Shown: positions 13,001 to 17,972 of the stretch, piece after piece | How the letters are laid out: each line of letters begins with the position of its first letter | Position numbering within the stretch: position 1 is the stretch's first letter | From: JAEZFI01 sp044508215 | Lineage (GTDB): Bacteria; Actinomycetota; Acidimicrobiia; Acidimicrobiales; Microtrichaceae | Assembly: GCA_044508215.1 (NCBI GenBank) | Contig: JBIQID010000059.1 | Span: forward strand, 1 to 17,972 | DNA length: 17,972 nucleotides | Direction of reading: 5' to 3' | Notes under the pieces: model-generated | The model's database searches: none | What the model saw: only the letters and a program-made list of their open reading frames with translations | Told to the model about the DNA's origin: nothing | Program-made: the position numbers and the translations under genes

Positions 13001-16000
13001 GTGATGCGTTCTCGACGTGTCGTGCCTGCGAGCTTGTTCTTCGCGCTCGTGCTCGTGGCCGGGGCCTGCGTGCCGCCGGCGACCCCCGGCAACCAGGCCC
13101 CCATCGCGGTGATCTCCGCGTCGGTGGAGTCCGGGCCGGCCCCGCTCACGGTGGAGCTCTCCTCTGCCGGGTCGTCGGACCCCGACGGCACCATCGCGTC
13201 GTACCTGTGGGACTTCGGTGACGGCTCACCGGGGTCGACGCTGCCGGCTCCCACCCACGTGTTCACCACGGCCGGCACCTTCACCGTGACGCTCACCGTC
13301 ACCGACAACGCCGGTGCCACGGGGGTGGCGACCGTCGACATCACGGTCGACCCGGTGGTCAACGAGCCCCCGGTCGCCCAGTTCACGGCCTCCCCGACCT
13401 CCGGCCCCGCCCCGCTGGCCGTCACGTTCGACGCCAGCGGCTCGTCCGACCCCGACGGCACCATCGATTCCTACGAGTGGGAGTTCGGCGACGGCGCGAC
13501 GGCCACCGGTGCATCGGCCAGCCACACCTTCGAGGACGAGGGCAACTACGTCGTCCGCCTCACGGTGACCGACGACGGCGGCTCCACCGCCACCACCACC
13601 GAGACCATCGTGGTCTCCGCGAACCAGCCGCCGACCGCTGTCGCCGGCGCGGTCCCCACCAGCGGGAAGGCCCCGTTGGCCGTCACCTTCTCCTCCGCCG
13701 GCTCCTCCGACCCCGAGGGCGGCGCGCTGACCTACTCGTGGAACTTCGGCGACGGTTCGCCCACCAGCTCCGAAGCGAACCCCTCCCACACCTACACCGC
13801 GGTCGGCGACTACACCGCCGAGCTGACGGTCACCGACTCGGTCGGGCACACCGACACGGCGACCGTGTCGATCTCGACCGTCGCCAACCAGGCACCCACC
13901 GCAGTCGCCAACGCCACGCCGAGCGCCGGCCAGGTGCCGGTGACGGTGAACTTCTCCTCCGCCGGCTCCGTCGACAACGACGGCACCATCACGTCGTACC
14001 ACTGGAACTTCGGTGACGGGACGTTCTCCACGCTCCCGAACCCGTCGCACACCTACGGCGCGGTCGGTTCGTACACCGCCACGCTCACCGTGACCGACGA
14101 CAACGGCGCGACCGGCACCGCGACGGTCACGATCGAGGTCAGCCCCGTGCCGAACGTGCCGCCCACCGCAGCGGCCTCCGGCAGCCCGCTGGCAGGGACC
14201 CATCCGCTGACCGTGGTCTTCTCGTCGGCCGGATCGACCGACAGCGACGGCACGATCGTCGCCTACGACTGGGACTTCGGCGACGGCACCTCGTCCACCC
14301 AGGCGAACCCGTCGCACACCTACACCACGGCAGGATCCTTCACCGCGACGCTGCGGGTCACCGACAACGCCGGTGGCCAGGCGACGGCCACCGTGGGCCC
14401 GATCGAGGTGGCGGTCAACCAGCCGCCCACGGCTGCTGCGAGCGGCACGCCCACCAGCGGGAAGGAGCCGCTGACGGTTGCGTTCTCGTCGGCCGGCACC
14501 TCCGATCCGGAGAACCAGACGCTCACCTACTCCTGGGACTTCGGTGACGGCGGCTCGTCGACTGCTGCGAACCCGTCGCGGACCTACACCGCGGCCGGCA
14601 CCTACACCGCACGGCTGACGGTCACCGACCCGGCCGGGAACACCGACGACGCGACCGTGGTGATCACCGTGCTCGCGAACCAGCCTCCGACCGCAGCGGT
14701 GAACGCCACCCCGCAGTCCGGTCCCCGTCCGCTGGTCGTCACCTTCAACGGGTCGTCGTCGTCGGATCCCGACGGCACGATCGCTTCCTACTCGTGGACC
14801 TTCGGTGACGGCGGCACCTCCACCGCCGCCAACCCGGTCCACACCTACACCGCCACCGGCACCTACACGGCGACGCTGACGGTGACCGATTCGAACGGCG
14901 CCACCGACAGCGACAGCGTCACGATCACCGTCTACATCGACGACGACGGCGACGGGGTCTCCCCGCCGCTCGACTGCAACGACAACGACGCCACGATCTA
15001 CCCGGGGGCGCCCGACACCCTCGACGACGACGGGATCGACCAGAACTGCGACGGCGTCGACGGCGTCCTCGCCAACACGTTCTTCGTGTCGACCGCCGGA
15101 TCCGACATCGGCACCTGCGGCCCGCTCGCCTCGCCGTGCGCCTCGATCGGCCAGGGCGTCGCCCGGGCGAAGGCAGCCGGTCGCACCGTCCTGCAGGTCG
15201 CAGGTGGCACCTACGGGCCGTTCAACCTCGACTCGGGAGCGGGCGGCCTGATCATCCGTGGCGGCTACGCGGCGGACTTCAAGTCGCACCCGGTCGGCAA
15301 CGCCACCGTGGTGAACGGCAGCTCCGGGTTCGGTTCGGCCGCGGTGGCCGCCAATGGCATCACGGCGACGGTCCAGCTGGCCGAGCTGACCGTCAACGGG
15401 CCCACCACGGCGAACGCCACGGGCATCCACGCCCACGGGACGACGAACCTCACGCTGCAGCGGATGACCGTCAACAGCGGCACCACCGTGGGGGCGGGCA
15501 CCAGCGCCTACGGCGTGCGCGCCACCGGTGGCTCCAACGTGACGATCATCGACAGCACGATCACCTCGACTCGAGGGGCCGACGGCACCAACGGCGGGAC
15601 CGGTGGCAGCGGTTCCGGGGGCTGCGTGGGCAACGGCGGCGGACACAACAGCAGCTCCAACAACAACGGTGGCGGCAGCTGCGGCGGCTCGGGCACGATC
15701 CGCTCGGGTCAGGGCGGCAACGGCGGCACCGGATGCCTGGCCTTCTGCTCGCCCCCCGGCGGCACCAGCGGTGCGTCGGGTGGCGGTGGTGCGTCCGGCG
15801 GTGCCGGCGGTGGCGGCGGGTGCTTCGGGGCCGACGGTGGCAACGGCGGCTCGGGCGGCTCGGGCGGCACGGCCACCGCGGGCGGTGCCAAGGGCAATGC
15901 CAGCGCGATCTCCACGAGCGACCTCTGGGCCGTCCAGAACGGCGGCACCGGCTCCGCGGGCAACCACGGCGGCGGTGGCGGTGGCGGTGGTGGCGGCGGC

Positions 16001-16621
16001 TCCACCTGCTCGAACACCTGGGGCGGCGGTGGCGGCTCCGGCGGCGGTGGCGGCACCGGCGGCGGTGGCGGTGCCGGCGGTACCGGTGGCGGCGGGTCGT
16101 TCGCGGTGTACGCGGTCAACTCGAGCACCTCGGTGACCAACTCGGTCCTCACGGCAGCTGCGGGCGGTCGTGGCGGCAACGGCGGCGCCGGTGGCCAGGG
16201 TGGCGCCGGTGGCCAGGGTGGTCGTGGCGGTAACGCCAACACCGCCCTTCAGGCCGGCTCGGGCGGCGGCGGCGGTGGCGGTGGTGGCGGCGCCGGTGGC
16301 GCTGGCGGTGGTGGCGGCGCCGGTGGCCCGTCGATCGCCGCGTTCCACGCCGGCAGCGGCACGCTGACGATCGCCTCTGGAACCGCTGCGAACTGGACCG
16401 GCACGGGTGGCATCAACAGCGGCTCCGGTGCGGCGGGCGGCACTGCCGGCCCCCGCGGCGGCGCAGGCGGTGCCGGTCCCCGTGGAGAGAAGGGCGACTC
16501 GTGGAACCACGACGGTTCGGCTGCGACGGCCGGCAACCCGGGTGCACAGGGCGGCCTCGGCAACGCCGGTGACGGCGGCCTCGTGCTCCGGGTCTGGAAC
16601 AACGGTGTGACGACGCCCTGA
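13001..16621 (+). CDS. Large exported PKD/MopE-motif/Gly-rich surface lipoprotein
   Basis: The protein has 1206 residues. A basic N-terminus and hydrophobic core end in LVAGAC (Cys 23), which fits a lipobox, so it is probably a lipoprotein or at least exported. Seven PKD domains follow, starting near residues 31, 121, 208, 296, 385, 473 and 560. Each has an N-x-x-P opening, a W-x-F-G-D-G core (one WEFGDG, one WTFGDG) and a LTVTD-type closing strand. Residues 647-688 carry an Asp/Asn-rich MopE-like metal-binding motif (DDDGDG, DCNDNDATIYPGAPD, GIDQNCDG). Residues 690-860 look like a right-handed beta-helix of the DUF1565 type (VLQVAGGTYGPFNL, NVTIIDSTI). From about 861 to the end it is Gly-rich with about six cysteines, including a collagen-like GPRGEKGD. 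PKD domains usually mediate adhesion or polysaccharide binding; a surface adhesin or matrix role is inferred. The codons are actinobacterial. The alternative start is ATG 13004. Confidence 0.9.
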   Translation: MMRSRRVVPASLFFALVLVAGACVPPATPGNQAPIAVISASVESGPAPLTVELSSAGSSDPDGTIASYLWDFGDGSPGSTLPAPTHVFTTAGTFTVTLTVTDNAGATGVATVDITVDPVVNEPPVAQFTASPTSGPAPLAVTFDASGSSDPDGTIDSYEWEFGDGATATGASASHTFEDEGNYVVRLTVTDDGGSTATTTETIVVSANQPPTAVAGAVPTSGKAPLAVTFSSAGSSDPEGGALTYSWNFGDGSPTSSEANPSHTYTAVGDYTAELTVTDSVGHTDTATVSISTVANQAPTAVANATPSAGQVPVTVNFSSAGSVDNDGTITSYHWNFGDGTFSTLPNPSHTYGAVGSYTATLTVTDDNGATGTATVTIEVSPVPNVPPTAAASGSPLAGTHPLTVVFSSAGSTDSDGTIVAYDWDFGDGTSSTQANPSHTYTTAGSFTATLRVTDNAGGQATATVGPIEVAVNQPPTAAASGTPTSGKEPLTVAFSSAGTSDPENQTLTYSWDFGDGGSSTAANPSRTYTAAGTYTARLTVTDPAGNTDDATVVITVLANQPPTAAVNATPQSGPRPLVVTFNGSSSSDPDGTIASYSWTFGDGGTSTAANPVHTYTATGTYTATLTVTDSNGATDSDSVTITVYIDDDGDGVSPPLDCNDNDATIYPGAPDTLDDDGIDQNCDGVDGVLANTFFVSTAGSDIGTCGPLASPCASIGQGVARAKAAGRTVLQVAGGTYGPFNLDSGAGGLIIRGGYAADFKSHPVGNATVVNGSSGFGSAAVAANGITATVQLAELTVNGPTTANATGIHAHGTTNLTLQRMTVNSGTTVGAGTSAYGVRATGGSNVTIIDSTITSTRGADGTNGGTGGSGSGGCVGNGGGHNSSSNNNGGGSCGGSGTIRSGQGGNGGTGCLAFCSPPGGTSGASGGGGASGGAGGGGGCFGADGGNGGSGGSGGTATAGGAKGNASAISTSDLWAVQNGGTGSAGNHGGGGGGGGGGGSTCSNTWGGGGGSGGGGGTGGGGGAGGTGGGGSFAVYAVNSSTSVTNSVLTAAAGGRGGNGGAGGQGGAGGQGGRGGNANTALQAGSGGGGGGGGGGAGGAGGGGGAGGPSIAAFHAGSGTLTIASGTAANWTGTGGINSGSGAAGGTAGPRGGAGGAGPRGEKGDSWNHDGSAATAGNPGAQGGLGNAGDGGLVLRVWNNGVTTP
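13091..14938 (+). repeat. Seven tandem PKD-domain repeats (about 87-90 codons each)
   Basis: Diverged in-frame repeats start near 13091, 13361, 13622, 13886, 14153, 14417 and 14678, with spacings of 261-270 bp. Units 3 to 7 are closest to each other (NQPPTA openings, SSAGSSD, NPSHTYT), suggesting more recent expansion than units 1 and 2. Confidence 0.85.
15581..16460 (+). repeat. GGN low-complexity tract encoding the Gly-rich tail
   Basis: Dense GGC/GGT glycine codons, with runs such as 15969-16002, 16022-16080 and 16261-16330, interrupted by two non-repetitive insets (about 15898-15948 and 16099-16160). It is coding sequence with no regular period, not a CRISPR or a tandem array. Confidence 0.85.
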
Positions 16622-16637
16622 CCGTCCCTCGGCGATG

Positions 16638-16669
16638 GGGCCCCGGCCGCCGCGAGGCGCCCGGGGCCC
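16638..16669 (+). terminator. Strong hairpin terminator after the PKD-repeat gene
   Basis: GGGCCCCGG (16638-16646) pairs with CCGGGGCCC (16661-16669). Inside it, after one C-C mismatch, CGCC pairs with GGCG around a GCGA tetraloop of the stable GNRA type. It begins 16 nt after the stop codon and has no T-tract. Confidence 0.78.
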
Positions 16670-16717
16670 TGCCGCGTCCGGGGCGTGATCGTCGGAGGAC
16701 CCACGCAGCGCCGGAGG

Positions 16718-16723
16718 TACGAT
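16718..16723 (+). promoter_or_regulatory. Possible -10 box for tRNA-Val
   Basis: TACGAT (TANNNT) lies 28 nt upstream of the tRNA 5' end and downstream of the preceding terminator. No good -35 is seen at the usual distance. Confidence 0.35.
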
Positions 16724-16751
16724 CGCCGGTCCCCGCGGCGCGCCGCGTTCG

Positions 16752-16825
16752 GGGCGTGTAGCTCAGCTGGTCAGAGCACCTCCCTTACAAGGAGGGGGTC
16801 GGGGGTTCGAGTCCCTCCACGCCCA
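16752..16825 (+). tRNA. tRNA-Val (TAC)
   Basis: This is a full cloverleaf. Acceptor GGGCGTG pairs with CACGCCC, the D-arm is GCTC/GAGC, and the anticodon stem CCTCC/GGAGG holds loop CTTACAA with anticodon TAC. The T-arm GGGGG-TTCGAGT-CCCTC has one wobble pair, and the discriminator is A. No CCA is encoded (ACTCGG follows the acceptor), unlike the two other tRNAs in the window, so CCA must be added by nucleotidyltransferase. Confidence 0.95.
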
Positions 16826-16929
16826 CTCGGCCGGAGAAGGCGCGGAGTCGGCCCGGTCGCTCACTCGGTCGAGGCCCGGAGTGTCGACCGGGATGGCGGC
16901 GCCTACCCGGCGCTGACCCACCCCCTCTG

Positions 16930-16935
16930 TAGGTT
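16930..16935 (+). promoter_or_regulatory. -10 box of the leaderless DUF2786 gene
   Basis: TAGGTT (TANNNT) ends 7 nt before the ATG at 16943, with no SD site in between. It fixes the start of this gene, whose frame stays open upstream through the tRNA. Confidence 0.55.
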
Positions 16936-16942
16936 CGCGGCC

Positions 16943-17671
16943 ATGACTCCCAGCGACGATCGACTCAGCACCATCCGCGGCCTCCTCGCCAAGGCCGAGG
17001 CCACCCCGTACCCCGCCGAGGCAGAAGCGTTCCTCGCCAAGGCCAGTGCACTCATGAGCCGCTACGCACTCGACGAAGCAGCGGTGTGGGCGTCGGCCGA
17101 GGGCGGAGGGGAGAGACCCACCGAACGAAGGATCGTGCTCAGACGGCCGTACCTCGGGCAGAAGGCCATCCTCGTGCACGAGGTGGCGAAGGTGTTCGGC
17201 TGCCGTGCCGTCCGGTTCCCGATCCCCAACAGCCAGACCGAGGAGGTCTCGGTGGTCGGCTTCCCGACCGACCTCGAGGTGGTCGAGGCCCTCGTCACCT
17301 CGCTCCTCGTGCAGGCCGGCACCGCGATGGCAGCTGCTCAACCGGACGGTCTCGACGCCTCTGGGTCCGCCGGGTGGCGGCGCTCCTTCCTCGCCGGCTT
17401 CGTGATGCAGGTGTCCGAACGGCTCGCCGCCGAGCACCGCAAGGCGACCGAGGCCACCGAAGCACCCACCTCCCGTGGCTCCATGGAGCTGGTGCTGGCC
17501 GACCGCGCCAGCGACGTCGACGACGAGGTGCGCCGTCTCCACCCCTACATCCGGACGGCCCGGGTGAGTGCCGGTCGGTCGGCGGCCGGGAGGGCGGCGG
17601 GCCGCACGGCCGGCCGACGCGCCGACCTGGGCCACAGGCGGGTGGGCGGCCGCCGGGCGCTGGCCGGCTGA
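16943..17671 (+). CDS. DUF2786 domain protein
   Basis: The protein has 242 residues. The N-terminal segment at about 6-46 (RLSTIRGLLAKAEATPYPAE, then AEAFLAKASALMSRYALDE) is the DUF2786 signature, a short helical domain of unknown function common in actinobacteria and phages. Residues 60-195 form an alpha/beta region without a motif I can name (LGQKAILVHEVAKVFGCRAV, SVVGFPTDLEVVEALVTSLL, WRRSFLAGFVMQVSERLAAEHR). The last 35 residues are a basic Arg/Gly/Ala tail (repeated GR-AAGR units) that could bind nucleic acid, which is inference. There is no signal peptide. The frame is open upstream across tRNA-Val, but the -10 box 7 nt before ATG 16943 fixes the start. It is 14 nt upstream of the next partial gene, and the two are probably co-transcribed. 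Confidence 0.82.
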   Translation: MTPSDDRLSTIRGLLAKAEATPYPAEAEAFLAKASALMSRYALDEAAVWASAEGGGERPTERRIVLRRPYLGQKAILVHEVAKVFGCRAVRFPIPNSQTEEVSVVGFPTDLEVVEALVTSLLVQAGTAMAAAQPDGLDASGSAGWRRSFLAGFVMQVSERLAAEHRKATEATEAPTSRGSMELVLADRASDVDDEVRRLHPYIRTARVSAGRSAAGRAAGRTAGRRADLGHRRVGGRRALAG

Positions 17672-17685
17672 ACAGCCGGGGTCAC

Positions 17686-17972
17686 GTGGCGAACCGCTCG
17701 AGGCTCGCGGCTCCGGACCCCGGCGACCCGCAGCGCGACCTCGTCTACCTCTGCGAGGACCAGGCGTTGGGGGCGGTGCGGACGTTCGCCCGCTTCGCCG
17801 AGGTCGAGCGGTTCGTCGAAGAGGTCGTGACCGACACGTGGTGGGTCGACGACCTGCCGAGGCGATGGTCGGTGCTGCCACCGCTCGAGGTGGTCCTCGC
17901 TCGTCGCTCCCGGTCGGCCACCGCGTCGCTCGCCGAGGCGGGTCGTCCGGTCATCCACCTCCGCGACGGCCA
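17686..17972 (+). CDS. Probable TIGR04338-type metallohydrolase-like protein (5' part)
   Basis: An open frame from GTG 17686 runs off the right edge, giving 95 residues. It starts PQRDLVYLCEDQALG after a short leader, then has a helix VERFVEEVV, WWVDDLP, a strand PLEVVLARRSRSATAS and a strand PVIHLRDG. This resembles the N-terminal part of the small TIGR04338 family (putative metallohydrolase), which in actinobacteria is often next to a DUF2786 gene, as here. The metal-binding His motif expected further on would lie outside the window, so the call is tentative. The start is weakly supported: GGGG lies 5 nt upstream and no ATG is available. Codon use matches its neighbours. Confidence 0.5.
   Translation, partial: MANRSRLAAPDPGDPQRDLVYLCEDQALGAVRTFARFAEVERFVEEVVTDTWWVDDLPRRWSVLPPLEVVLARRSRSATASLAEAGRPVIHLRDG

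Noticed and set aside
15581..16460. CRISPR-like or tandem repeat array
   Set aside because: There is no constant repeat length or unique spacers. It is irregular GGN glycine codons in frame.
13226..16510. 1094-residue open frame antisense to the PKD/Gly-rich gene
   Set aside because: It is Arg/Gly/Ala-rich nonsense in the mirror of a high-GC coding frame. The + strand frame has a promoter, SD site, signal peptide and recognisable domains.

Overview
The window is high-GC bacterial DNA of actinobacterial character. The gene content (recO end, glyS, dnaG and the primary sigma factor in one cluster), the single-chain glycyl-tRNA synthetase, the T-poor terminators and the repeated pattern of a TANNNT -10 box 6-9 nt before an ATG with no Shine-Dalgarno (SD) site all fit Actinomycetota. 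I would guess class Acidimicrobiia (Ilumatobacter/Iamia-like), but that placement is inference. No phage genes, transposases, CRISPR array or rRNA genes are visible.

Layout: (1) 1-1890 holds the 3' end of recO, a small DUF4190-like membrane protein, a bidirectional terminator, and a convergent Pro/Gly-rich multi-pass membrane protein. (2) 1891-8527 is a housekeeping block on the + strand: glyS, a class I SAM-dependent methyltransferase-like gene, a PPDK-like gene lacking the ATP-grasp half, dnaG and the primary sigma factor. The last four are tightly packed or overlapping, so translation and the primase/sigma pair (a variant of the macromolecular-synthesis operon) are probably co-transcribed. 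(3) 8528-10074 holds tRNA-Asn with a degenerate tandem partial copy beside it, a GNAT-like protein fused to a carrier-protein-like domain that lacks the phosphopantetheine serine, and a CAT-anticodon tRNA. (4) 10089-12946 has a CorA-like transporter with an unrecognised partner gene, divergent from an inositol-monophosphatase-family gene that overlaps a NUDIX hydrolase gene. (5) 13001-16621 is one very large exported putative lipoprotein: seven PKD domains, a MopE-like Asp-rich calcium-type motif, a beta-helix-like region and a Gly-rich tail of about 350 residues. It has its own sigma-70-type promoter and a strong terminator. (6) 16752-17972 holds tRNA-Val, a DUF2786 protein and the start of a probable TIGR04338-type protein.

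Most of the window is core genome. The least explained items are the carrier-domain fusion without its serine, the PPDK half-enzyme with all its PEP-side catalytic residues, the mosaic PKD/MopE/Gly-rich surface protein, the 187-aa CorA partner and the broken tRNA-Asn copy. I found no evidence of a new defence system or mobile element.
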